DNA from: an uncultured bacterium | GTDB lineage: Bacteria > Desulfobacterota > Desulfobulbia > Desulfobulbales > Desulfobulbaceae | Assembly (NCBI GenBank): GCA_903896915.1 | Contig: CAITZN010000109.1 | Span: 1-13,215, forward strand | DNA: 13,215 bases | Reading direction: 5' to 3' | Part shown: one piece after another, positions 6,817 to 13,215 of the stretch | How positions within the stretch are numbered: the stretch's first letter is position 1 | How the letters are laid out: every line of letters starts with the position of its first letter | Position numbers and translations under genes: made by a program | The notes under the pieces: generated by a model | What the model was told of the DNA's origin: nothing | What the model saw: the letters and a program-made list of their open reading frames with translations, nothing else | The model's database searches: none

Positions 6817-8022
6817 GTGCCAGATTACACTCTCCATCGCTCCCTAGCCGGGGTTATCATTCCGGCGGGGGGGATAGGTTCCCGCCTCGGTCATAAGCAA
6901 CCGAAACAATTCCTGCCTCTGGCCGGATTGCCCATCCTTGTCCGCACCTGCAGGGCCTTCCTCGATATGGAAGCGATCCGCTGCGTGGTTGTGGCTGCAC
7001 CTGCTGATTACTACCAGGCGACCATCGATCTGCTGCATCGGCATCTGAGCAAGCAAGAGATCGGAAAACTTATATTCACCATTGGCGGCGTTACCCGTCA
7101 GGATTCCGTCTTCGCCGGCCTGAGTGCGCTTCCTGACGATATATCGCTGGTTCTGGTCCATGATGCCGCCCGGCCTCTGATCGACCAAGCGACCATCGAT
7201 CGCTGTCTGCAGGGCGCTGCCCAGTACGGGGCGGTGATCGCTGCAGTCCCAGTCAAAGATACTCTCAAACAGGCTTCCCGCACGGGAATGATCGAAAAAA
7301 CGGTCGATCGCATTAGTCTCTGGCAGGCCCAGACCCCGCAGGCGTCTCAAAGGAAACTGCTTGAGCAAGCCTTTGCAGCTGCCGCCCGACAACAGTTTGT
7401 CGGTACTGACGAGGCCTCCCTTCTTGAAGCTGCCGGCATACCGGTTAGGCTTGTTGAGGGCACGGAACGCAACCTGAAAATCACCCATCCCGAAGATCTG
7501 CAGGTGGCGGCCGCCCTGCTGCAGGAGGAGCTGGTCATGAAAATAGGTCATGGTTTTGATGCCCATCGCCTGGTCTCGGGCAGGAAACTTATTCTTGGTG
7601 GTGTCACCATCCCTTTTGAACTAGGGCTTGACGGCCACTCCGATGCCGATGTCGTGGCCCACGCTTTGACCGATGCCTTGCTCGGCGCACTCGGTGCGGG
7701 CGATATCGGTCGCCATTTTCCCGATACCGACCCGCAATATAAAGGTATCAACAGCCTGCTTTTACTGGCCCAGGTGCAACAATTAGTGGCGGCGCGTCAG
7801 TGTCAGTTGGGTAACGCGGACATCACCATCGTCTGCCAGCGCCCCAAACTGGCCTCGTATCTTGCCGAGATGCAGGCCAATCTCGCCCGCTGCTGTAAGG
7901 TTTCCTCAGCAGCGATCAATATCAAGGCAACAACCACCGAAAAAATGGGGTACACGGGACGGGGCGAAGGGATTGCCGCCCATGCCGTGGTCCTGTTGAG
8001 GGCTGATCATGGAAGTGAATAG
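6817..8022 (+). CDS. ispDF: Bifunctional IspD/IspF: MEP cytidylyltransferase and MEcPP synthase
   Basis: A 401-residue fusion of two enzymes of the non-mevalonate (MEP) isoprenoid pathway. Residues 1-240 are IspD, which makes CDP-methylerythritol from CTP and MEP: nucleotide-binding IIPAGGIGSRLG with Arg23, PKQF with Lys30, VHDAARPL, and GTDEASLLEAAG. Residues 241-401 are IspF, which makes the cyclodiphosphate: GHGFDAHR (Asp248, His250), DGHSDADVVAHA (His282) and TTEKMGYTGRGEG near the end. Each half has the length of the stand-alone enzyme, so there is almost no linker. The enzyme between them, IspE, is not in the window. The GTG at 6817 is the only start codon between the end of rnpB and the IspD core; it has no clear Shine-Dalgarno. 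The 3' end overlaps the peptidase gene by 14 nt. Confidence 0.94.
   Translation: MPDYTLHRSLAGVIIPAGGIGSRLGHKQPKQFLPLAGLPILVRTCRAFLDMEAIRCVVVAAPADYYQATIDLLHRHLSKQEIGKLIFTIGGVTRQDSVFAGLSALPDDISLVLVHDAARPLIDQATIDRCLQGAAQYGAVIAAVPVKDTLKQASRTGMIEKTVDRISLWQAQTPQASQRKLLEQAFAAAARQQFVGTDEASLLEAAGIPVRLVEGTERNLKITHPEDLQVAAALLQEELVMKIGHGFDAHRLVSGRKLILGGVTIPFELGLDGHSDADVVAHALTDALLGALGAGDIGRHFPDTDPQYKGINSLLLLAQVQQLVAARQCQLGNADITIVCQRPKLASYLAEMQANLARCCKVSSAAINIKATTTEKMGYTGRGEGIAAHAVVLLRADHGSE
7523..7539 (+). promoter_or_regulatory. Internal Shine-Dalgarno and ATG at the IspD-IspF junction
   Basis: AGGAGGAG at 7523-7530 is followed by ATG at 7537-7539, in frame with the fusion, with 8 nt between AGGAGG and ATG. 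This ATG is exactly the first codon expected of stand-alone IspF (MKIGHGFDAHR, 161 residues to the stop). It is a stronger initiation signal than the one at the start of the fusion itself, so free IspF may also be made. Confidence 0.6.
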
Positions 8023-9154
8023 AGAACGGCTGGCCGCCAATTTTACGGAACTGTGCGAAATCGACAGCCCCTCCCGGGAGGAAGGGCAAATTTCGCAGCG
8101 ATTGCAGACGATTTTTCGAGAACTCGGCCCTGCAGAAATTGTTGAAGACGATTCGAGCGGCCGCACCGGTTCGGAATGCGGCAACCTGATTATTCGTTTT
8201 GCCGGCAATGTAGAATTGGAACCGATCTTTTTCAGCTGCCACATGGATACAGTGCAACCGGCCAGGGGGGTGCAGGTCAAACGGACCGGCGATCTCTTCA
8301 CCAGCGCTGGCGACACCGTCCTGGGCAGCGACGACAAGTCGGGGCTTGCCGCTTGTATCGAGGCTATGCGGATGTTGCAGGGAGAGGGACGAGCCCACCG
8401 ACCGGTTGAGTTTGTCATCACCACCTGTGAAGAAATAGGTCTGGTCGGCGCTAAGATGCTTGACCCGAAGCTCATCCGAGCCAAGGAGGGCTACGCGCTT
8501 GACTCCAGTGGTTTTGCCAAGGTCATCACCCACGCCCCGGCTGCTAATCGGCTGACCATCACCGTGTGCGGGGTTGCCGCTCACGCCGGACTGCATCCGG
8601 AATGGGGAGTGAACGCCCTGATCGTGGCGGCCAAGGCCCTGGCCCAGGTCCCCACAGGCCGAATCGACGAAGAAACCACCGCCAACTTCGGCACTATCAA
8701 CGGCGGCACCGCTTCCAACATCGTTCCGGACAGGGTGGTTATCGAGGGCGAGGTCCGCAGCCATTCTGTGGAAAAACTTGATCGGCTGACTGAGGCAATT
8801 CGGGAGATTTTCATTACGACTGTTGCCGACTGGAGGGATCCCGCTGGCGAGGCCAAAGGAGCGCCCTCAGTGAGTATCGAGGTCCGCCAGGATTTCCCGG
8901 TGATGCAGCTGGATCGGGAAGATAGGGTTATCCGGCGGGTGGACGCGGCGGCGCAGTCAATCGGTATGGAATTATCCTACGAAAAAGCGGGGGGCGGCAG
9001 TGATGCCAACATTTTCAATGGCTACGGTCTGGCCACTGCGATCATCGCCACCGGCATGACCAACGTCCATTCCACCAATGAGCAGGTAGAATTGCAGGAC
9101 ATGGTCGATCTGACCCGTTTGTTGATTGCCCTGCTGACCGAATCGTCCTGTTGA
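8009..9154 (+). CDS. M20-family metallopeptidase, PepT-like
   Basis: A 381-residue di-zinc peptidase of the M20 family, closest in motifs to tripeptidase T-like proteins, which remove N-terminal residues from short peptides in the cytoplasm. Metal and catalytic residues can be placed: His78 and Asp80 (SCHMDTVQPARG), Asp108 (GSDDKSGLAA), Glu141/Glu142 (TTCEEIGLVGAK), Asp165 (ALDSSG) and His354 (NVHSTNE). The lid/dimerisation domain lies around residues 180-290 (AHAGLHPEWGVNA, NGGTASNIVPD). The GGGSDAN segment at 328-334 is also typical. The ATG start overlaps the ispDF stop by 14 nt in another frame, with GAGGG just upstream, implying coupled translation. Other M20 substrates cannot be excluded. 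The gene converges with selD. Confidence 0.92.
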   Translation: MEVNRERLAANFTELCEIDSPSREEGQISQRLQTIFRELGPAEIVEDDSSGRTGSECGNLIIRFAGNVELEPIFFSCHMDTVQPARGVQVKRTGDLFTSAGDTVLGSDDKSGLAACIEAMRMLQGEGRAHRPVEFVITTCEEIGLVGAKMLDPKLIRAKEGYALDSSGFAKVITHAPAANRLTITVCGVAAHAGLHPEWGVNALIVAAKALAQVPTGRIDEETTANFGTINGGTASNIVPDRVVIEGEVRSHSVEKLDRLTEAIREIFITTVADWRDPAGEAKGAPSVSIEVRQDFPVMQLDREDRVIRRVDAAAQSIGMELSYEKAGGGSDANIFNGYGLATAIIATGMTNVHSTNEQVELQDMVDLTRLLIALLTESSC

Positions 9155-9219
9155 CGTCAGGTGTAGCTTGTGGCTGATTAATCTGTCAGGCCTCACAACC
9201 TAAACTCGTGACAGTAGGG

Positions 9220-10284
9220 TTACTCAATAAACACTATTCCTGGGTCTGTTGCTCTCACTGAACCGATTATGCAACACTCCGGCGCGTATTCGCGTTGCGA
9301 GAGGGCTTCGAGCAGGAGTTTGGCTGGCTCTGCTTCCATGGCCAGCAGCAGGCCTCCCGAGGTCTGCGGGTCGTAGGCGATCAGCTCCAGGCTATCCATC
9401 TCAGCGAGTACGGATCGCACCCACGGGCGGTAAAAGTCCCGGTTGCGGTAGGCCCCTTCGGGGATAATGCCCATATCGGCAAATTCGTGCACTCTGGGCA
9501 GAATAGGCAGTGTAGCATGGTCAAGATGGATGGAAACCCGTGAGGCCTCCGCCATTTCGTGCAGGTGGCCGAGCAACCCGAATCCGGTGATGTCGGTGCA
9601 GCCGTGGACCCCGGCGCGAAGCTTTTCGTCTTCGTTGAGGATTTCCATGGGCAGTCGGTTGAGGGTCGCCATCAGCTCTACCAATCCTTTTTCTGTTGCT
9701 GTATCGGCAAGACCGCCTTTGATGGCTGTCGACAGGATGCCGGTCCCCAGGGGCTTGGTGAGCAGCACCACGTCGCCAGCCCTGGCACCACTGTTGCGCA
9801 AGACCCGTTCCGGATGGACCAGGCCGGTGACCGAGAGTCCGTATTTCAATTCCAGATCTTCGATGGAATGGCCGCCGACCAGGAGCGCACCGGCCTCCTT
9901 GATTTTTTCCAGCCCCCCTTCGACTACCCGGCGGAAAACTGACGGGTCCATGGTCTTGGCTGGACAGGCCAGAATGTTCATGCACAGAAGCGGCTTGCCT
10001 CCCATGGCATAGACATCTGACAGGGCGTTGGCAGCGGCAATGCGACCAAAATCATAGGGATCATCGACGATGGGCGTGAAAAAATCCACGGTCTGAATGA
10101 GGGCAGTAGTAGGGTTAAGACGGTACACCCCGGCATCGTCGCAGGTTTCCGTCCCTACTAACAGATTAGGGTCAAGGGGCAGATCAAGACCGCACAATAT
10201 CCGACCCAGGTCCCCTGGGCCCAGCTTGGCAGCTCAGCCTGCGGCTTTGACGGTTTGGGTCAGTTTGATGGGTGTTTGGGTCAT
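9220..10284 (-). CDS. selD: Selenide, water dikinase containing selenocysteine (UGA at codon 17)
   Basis: SelD makes selenophosphate from selenide and ATP, the selenium donor for selenocysteine and selenouridine synthesis. Reading the minus strand from ATG at 10284 gives MTQTPIKLTQTVKAAG, then TGA (10236-10234), then AAKLGPGDLGRIL, and continues in frame for 354 codons. Aligned by eye with E. coli SelD, the UGA falls on catalytic Cys17 and Lys20 is conserved, so the UGA should be read as selenocysteine. Downstream landmarks are NLLVGTETCDDAGVY, TVDFFTPIVDDPYDFGRIAAANALSD, VYAMGGKPLLCMN, GGHSIED, TKPLGTGIL, DITGFGLLGHL and DPQTSGGLLLA, all typical. GCAGGACAAA just before the ATG provides a Shine-Dalgarno. 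An ordinary gene caller would start at 10197 and lose the active site. No selA, selB or tRNA-Sec is in the window. Confidence 0.95.
10203..10221 (-). promoter_or_regulatory. SECIS-like hairpin after the selD UGA codon
   Basis: On the minus strand GGCCCAGG and CCTGGGTC form an 8-bp stem (one G-T pair) closed by the loop GGA. The stem begins 12 nt after the UGA and the apical loop 20 nt after it. A G at the first loop position and this spacing fit the known rules for bacterial SECIS elements, which recruit SelB to insert selenocysteine. Confidence 0.8.
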
Positions 10285-10419
10285 TTTGTCCTGCTGTTTG
10301 TCATGTCGTTAATTGGGTCAATTGCAATATTCTGACAGGGTACCCGATATTTTGTTGAAAAAAAACGTGTAATCTGGTTGTAGATAATCTTCTTAAGATG
10401 GCTGGATTGACAAAAGTAC

Positions 10420-10456
10420 AGGCACAAGGAATCGTTCTTTGTGCCTTTCGATTTTT
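10420..10456 (+). promoter_or_regulatory. 12-bp inverted repeat with T-rich tail upstream of purF
   Basis: AGGCACAAGGAA (10420-10431) and TTCTTTGTGCCT (10435-10446) pair over 12 bp with one G-T pair and a TCG loop. TTCGATTTTT follows. It ends 33-43 nt before the purF ATG. No plus-strand gene precedes it (selD is on the other strand), so it is either an attenuator in the purF leader or, as DNA, an operator. A consensus TTGACA lies at 10407-10412, but with 17-nt spacing the -10 box would be the poor AATCGT inside the repeat. Confidence 0.5.
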
Positions 10457-10488
10457 GGTACATCCTGACAATATTGTAGGCAGTTGAT

Positions 10489-11919
10489 ATGAAAGAGCAA
10501 GTATCTGTTTGTGAACTAACGACAAAACCCCGGCATGAATGCGGTATCTGCGGAATCTTCGGTCACCAGGATGCCGCCAAGCTCGCCTACTTCGGTCTGT
10601 ACGCCCTGCAGCACCGAGGCCAGGAGAGTGCTGGAATTGTTGCCGGTGATGGCAAGAAGGTTGTTATCCATAAGCAGATGGGCCTGGTTGCCGATGTCTT
10701 CACTGAGCGGGTCTTGCAGCGTCTACCGGGCCACCTGGCTGTCGGTCATGTCCGTTATTCCACCACCGGCGAATCGAATATCGTTAACACCCAGCCCTTC
10801 ATGGTGCATCACAAGGGGTTGTCGTTGAGCGTTGCCCATAACGGTAACTTAGTCAATTCTATTGCTCTTAGAAGGCATCTGGAGCAGATGGGCTCTATTT
10901 TCCAGACCACCATGGACAGCGAGATCGTGATCCACCTCCTGGCGCGCCATCTCGACCGGGGACTGCAGGAGGCCATTAAAACAACTTTTTCCTGTATCCA
11001 GGGAGCCTATTCGCTCTTGCTCATGACTCCGGATACTATGATCGCAGTTCGTGACCCTAACGGTTTTCGGCCTCTTTGTCTGGGTATCCTTGACAACGGC
11101 GGTTATGTGGTTGCATCCGAGACCTGTGCTCTGGATCTGATCGAGGCCGAATATGTGCGGGATATCGAACCGGGCGAGGTCGTAATCATCAATGAGCAGG
11201 GATTGACCTCACTTTTTCCCTGGGCCCCGGTGCAAAAGAGTTTCTGTATTTTTGAGCATGTCTATTTCGCCCGTCCCGACAGCGACGTCTTTGGATTTAA
11301 TGTCTATGCCGCCAGGAAGCGGATGGGTGAAATTTTGGCGAGGGAGACGAAAATCGAGGCCGATTTCGTCATGCCCTTTCCGGATTCCGGCAATTATGCC
11401 GCCATCGGTTATTCCAACGCCTCAGGCATTCCTCTGGAAATGGGAATGATCCGCAACCATTATGTTGGTCGTACCTTTATTCAGCCGACCCAGTCGATGC
11501 GTGATTTTTCCGTCCGGGTCAAGCTGAATCCGGTGCGCGCACTGTTGAAGGGCAAACGAGTTATCATTGTTGAAGATTCCATCATTCGTGGTACCACCGG
11601 ACGCAGTCGGGTGCAGTCGTTGCGCCATGCAGGGGCAGCGGAGATCCATATGGTTGTCAGCTGTCCACCCACCCGGCATGCCTGCTACTACGGTATTGAC
11701 TTTCCATCCAGTTCTCAGCTGATCGCCGCCGGCAATACGGTCGAGGGAATTCGTGACTATCTCGGTCTTGATTCCTTGACCTACCTCAGTGTCGAGGGGA
11801 TGGTAGAGGCCACCGGTCTGAGCCGGGATAACTTCTGCCTGGCCTGTTACAACGGGGAATACCCGATTGAGCCGGATAAGAATTTTACCAAGGATGCCTT
11901 TTCCGATTGCGGTTGCTGA
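10489..11919 (+). CDS. purF: Amidophosphoribosyltransferase (glutamine PRPP amidotransferase), Fe-S type
   Basis: PurF catalyses the first committed step of purine synthesis, converting PRPP and glutamine to phosphoribosylamine. The 476-residue protein has an N-terminal glutaminase domain whose nucleophile should be Cys18 (ECGICGIFG), preceded by a 17-residue segment that would be cleaved as a propeptide. RGQESAGI and AHNGNLVN are family motifs. The PRPP-binding loop is VIIVEDSIIRGTTGRS at 358-373. Cysteines at 253 (SFCIFEHVYFARPDS), 399 (HACYYGID), 450 and 453 (FCLACYNGEYP) match the four [4Fe-4S] ligands of the Bacillus subtilis enzyme, so this is the iron-sulfur, self-processed type rather than the E. 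coli type. The C-terminus ends in DCGC. A ferredoxin gene follows 100 nt downstream. Confidence 0.96.
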   Translation: MKEQVSVCELTTKPRHECGICGIFGHQDAAKLAYFGLYALQHRGQESAGIVAGDGKKVVIHKQMGLVADVFTERVLQRLPGHLAVGHVRYSTTGESNIVNTQPFMVHHKGLSLSVAHNGNLVNSIALRRHLEQMGSIFQTTMDSEIVIHLLARHLDRGLQEAIKTTFSCIQGAYSLLLMTPDTMIAVRDPNGFRPLCLGILDNGGYVVASETCALDLIEAEYVRDIEPGEVVIINEQGLTSLFPWAPVQKSFCIFEHVYFARPDSDVFGFNVYAARKRMGEILARETKIEADFVMPFPDSGNYAAIGYSNASGIPLEMGMIRNHYVGRTFIQPTQSMRDFSVRVKLNPVRALLKGKRVIIVEDSIIRGTTGRSRVQSLRHAGAAEIHMVVSCPPTRHACYYGIDFPSSSQLIAAGNTVEGIRDYLGLDSLTYLSVEGMVEATGLSRDNFCLACYNGEYPIEPDKNFTKDAFSDCGC

Positions 11920-11957
11920 GGCACTGGCGCGGGGAGTCGCCGCCCCAGATGTTTTGC

Positions 11958-11977
11958 GCACAATCTTTTGATTGTGC
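11958..11977 (+). repeat. 8-bp perfect hairpin between purF and the ferredoxin gene
   Basis: GCACAATC and GATTGTGC pair perfectly around a TTTT loop, 38 nt after the purF stop and 42 nt before the ferredoxin ATG. No T-run follows, so termination is unlikely; it may be a processing or stability element in a shared transcript. Confidence 0.4.
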
Positions 11978-12019
11978 ACCGGAGACCGACACGTTCCCCC
12001 CCGTGATGATCGCCAGCAG

Positions 12020-12229
12020 ATGAATGCCATTTTTATTGATAGTTATCGCTGCAGTGGTTGTGCAACCTGCACTACGATGTGTCCCGATGTTTTTGTGCTC
12101 AATCCGCTCACAGAAAAGGCCGAACTGATCTTTCCTGATCAGGAGGTCACCGATTCTGTTCGCCTGGCCGCAGCTTATTGCCCTGAAAAATGCATTGTCC
12201 TTGCACCTGAAGGCGGGATGGTGCGCTGA
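12020..12229 (+). CDS. Small [4Fe-4S] ferredoxin
   Basis: A 69-residue electron carrier. Cys11, Cys14 and Cys17 (CSGCATC) with Cys54 (YCPEK) are the expected cluster ligands, as in the single-cluster ferredoxins of Desulfovibrio gigas and Thermotoga. CPDVF at 21-25 matches the segment after the cluster motif in that group. Cys21 corresponds to a D. gigas cysteine that forms a disulfide; its partner position seems to be Ser here. An additional Cys58 (PEKCIV) is less usual. The ATG at 12020 was chosen because the family begins just before the first cysteine; the frame is open back to 11972 but the extra 16 residues look unrelated. No strong Shine-Dalgarno is visible. The stop overlaps the next gene's ATG (TGATG). 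Redox partner unknown. Confidence 0.92.
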   Translation: MNAIFIDSYRCSGCATCTTMCPDVFVLNPLTEKAELIFPDQEVTDSVRLAAAYCPEKCIVLAPEGGMVR

Positions 12230-12822
12230 TGAGCCGCCTCATTCTCCTCTGGCTTTGTTGGTGTTGCCTGCACAGCCTGCTGATTACCGTAACGGTCCGA
12301 CACTGGTTTGAAGCGAGGGGTGGCGCTTGGCTCGGTTTTTACCGGCTTGGCTATGTCTTGTTTTCTCTTGTTACGCTGTTACCCCTGCTCTGGTACACCA
12401 AAACCGTCCCGCAGCATCTGGTGGTTGCCCCGTCGAGTGCGCTCCAAGGGCTCCAGATGATCCTCTTTTTATACGCCCTGGTTTTTTTTATCGGTGGCCT
12501 GAGGGTCTATGATCTTAGTGTATTTCTCGGCCTGCAAGAGTTGCGGGATTATCGGGTTGGATGCAAAAGCACATCCCCGATCTTGAAGCAAACCGGTATA
12601 TTACGCTTCGTTCGCCACCCCTGGTATAGCGGCGGTATCGCTCTGCTCTGGGCCATGCCGACCCTCACCGATGTCTCCTTGGTCACTCGTACCCTGCTCA
12701 CCTGCTATCTCGTTGTCGGAACCCTGCTCGAAGAGCGTAAATTGAAAGCATCTCTGGGCGAGCTGTACCGGACTTATTGTCGCCACGTTCCTATGCTCCT
12801 TCCCTGGAAGTTCGGCCGCTAG
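12229..12822 (+). CDS. Membrane methyltransferase, isoprenylcysteine carboxyl methyltransferase-like
   Basis: A 197-residue multi-pass membrane protein with four or five hydrophobic segments (about 3-22, 38-57, 74-92, 132-143, 150-167). The C-terminal part carries the ICMT/PEMT family signature: GILRFVRHPWY at 123-133, then EERKLKASLGELYRTY at 168-183 and HVPMLLP. These residues bind S-adenosylmethionine in characterised relatives. Bacterial members methylate varied small or lipid-linked substrates, and NnrU-like proteins are distant relatives, so I give no substrate. The ATG overlaps the ferredoxin stop by one base, which implies coupled translation. It appears intact. No clear terminator follows it. 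Confidence 0.82.
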   Translation: MSRLILLWLCWCCLHSLLITVTVRHWFEARGGAWLGFYRLGYVLFSLVTLLPLLWYTKTVPQHLVVAPSSALQGLQMILFLYALVFFIGGLRVYDLSVFLGLQELRDYRVGCKSTSPILKQTGILRFVRHPWYSGGIALLWAMPTLTDVSLVTRTLLTCYLVVGTLLEERKLKASLGELYRTYCRHVPMLLPWKFGR

Positions 12823-12986
12823 ATCCCATAGCGTATTTTCCCTACCCTTTCTGATGCAAAGCCTCTCTGTTCCAGACCGGTAAGGGTGGAGACAACGTTG
12901 CCATAATACTATCATGTCGCGGTTTTTTTCATGCCACAGTCAGGGCAGAAGCACGATATCTGTCAATGTGTAAGGTTTTTTCCTGT

Positions 12987-13014
12987 TTGCGTGGTTTTAT
13001 TTAAATTATATAGA
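12987..13014 (+). promoter_or_regulatory. Possible promoter of the DUF4337-type gene
   Basis: TTGCGT (12987-12992) and TATAGA (13009-13014) are 16 nt apart in an AT-rich stretch 55 nt before the next start codon. Matches to consensus are partial, so this is only a candidate. Confidence 0.35.
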
Positions 13015-13068
13015 TTATGTTGAAGTTGATGCAAAACCATAAATCAATATACGTCAGGGGGGAAATTC

Positions 13069-13215
13069 ATGTCTGAACAAAAGGAAAAGTGGCAGGGAAT
13101 GCTGGCGCTTTCAACGGCAATTATGGCGGTTTTAGCCGCCTTGACCACGCTCTACATGGGGAAGTATTCTTCTCGTGCTATCATGGGTCAGGGCCAGGAA
13201 AGTGATCAGTGGGCA
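13069..13215 (+). CDS. DUF4337-type membrane protein, N-terminal fragment
   Basis: The first 49 codons of a gene that runs off the end of the window. The start is supported by a purine-rich Shine-Dalgarno (CAGGGGGG, about 6 nt before the ATG). The peptide begins MSEQKEKWQGMLALSTAIMA and has one hydrophobic segment at about residues 11-30. It continues with SSRAIMGQGQESDQWA. The order hydrophobic segment, then a short polar stretch ending in (D/N)QWA, recalls the N-terminus of DUF4337 proteins, a family of unknown function. Only the N-terminus is visible, so the family call is tentative. Confidence 0.7.
   Translation, partial: MSEQKEKWQGMLALSTAIMAVLAALTTLYMGKYSSRAIMGQGQESDQWA

Noticed and set aside
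6844..7566. Long minus-strand open frame opposite ispD
   Set aside because: Shadow of the conserved IspD coding sequence.
7922..8764. Long minus-strand open frame opposite ispDF and the peptidase
   Set aside because: It is antisense to two well-conserved genes and resembles no protein I know; it follows from codon bias.
9183..9214. CTGTCA/TGACAG hairpin between the peptidase gene and selD as a bidirectional terminator
   Set aside because: Only 6 bp with a 20-nt loop and no T tract; too weak.
9220..10197. selD starting at the TTG at 10197
   Set aside because: It lacks the catalytic loop that every SelD needs; the frame continues through UGA into a perfectly matching N-terminus with its own Shine-Dalgarno.
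11917..11950. The purF stop TGA as a second selenocysteine codon (after CGC, with a GC-rich stem following)
   Set aside because: PurF is complete at this point, the read-through peptide is unlike any PurF, and PurF is not a known selenoprotein.
12858..12893. TACCCTT/AAGGGTG pairing after the methyltransferase gene as a terminator
   Set aside because: Short, with a loop of about 30 nt and no T-run directly after; not convincing.
1..13215. CRISPR array, insertion sequence, prophage or defence island
   Set aside because: No direct-repeat array, transposase, integrase or phage gene is visible; nearly all the window is conserved housekeeping genes.

Overview
The window looks like ordinary chromosomal core sequence of a Gram-negative anaerobe, most likely a sulfate-reducing or sulfur-metabolising member of Desulfobacterota (Desulfobulbales-like). 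This is inferred from a selenocysteine-containing SelD, a PurF of the cysteine-rich Fe-S type, a Desulfovibrio-type [4Fe-4S] ferredoxin, a fused IspDF and moderate GC. I cannot name the species. I see no insertion sequence, phage gene, CRISPR array or defence island, and I did not find a wholly undescribed multi-gene system.

Layout. (1) Positions 22-3641, minus strand: a membrane M48 protease with C-terminal TPR repeats, then surE (nucleotidase), then nfo (endonuclease IV), which ends inside an inverted repeat. (2) Positions 3826-4129, plus strand: a strong sigma-70-type promoter, a CAU-anticodon tRNA (Ile2 or Met) with encoded CCA, and a strong intrinsic terminator. (3) Positions 4143-9154, plus strand: Nif3-like protein, coiled-coil zinc-ribbon protein, RNase HI-like protein, RNase P RNA (rnpB), a fused IspD-IspF enzyme, and a PepT-like M20 peptidase. 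The last two coding genes overlap by 14 nt, and so do the zinc-ribbon and RNase H genes (by 11 nt). The first four protein genes of this run all start with GTG or TTG. (4) Positions 9220-10284, minus strand: selD, whose true reading frame passes through a UGA at codon 17, exactly where E. coli SelD has its active-site Cys17. A SECIS-like hairpin follows that codon. (5) Positions 10420-12822, plus strand: a hairpin in the purF leader, purF, a small ferredoxin, and a membrane methyltransferase coupled to the ferredoxin by a TGATG overlap. (6) Positions 13069 to the end: the start of a DUF4337-type membrane protein, cut by the window edge.

How the parts relate. The window mixes housekeeping modules: DNA repair and nucleotide clean-up (nfo, surE), RNA processing (tRNA, RNase H, RNase P RNA), isoprenoid precursor synthesis (ispDF), selenium metabolism (selD) and purine synthesis (purF). 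The observations I rate most useful are the selenocysteine SelD, which a standard gene caller would truncate by 29 codons; the internal Shine-Dalgarno/ATG at the IspD-IspF junction, which could yield free IspF as well as the fusion; and the nif3 / zinc-ribbon / RNase H / rnpB neighbourhood. Intergenic stretches at 3642-3825, 4947-5065, 10285-10419 and 12823-13068 are all shorter than 300 bases, and beyond the items listed I see nothing convincing in them.
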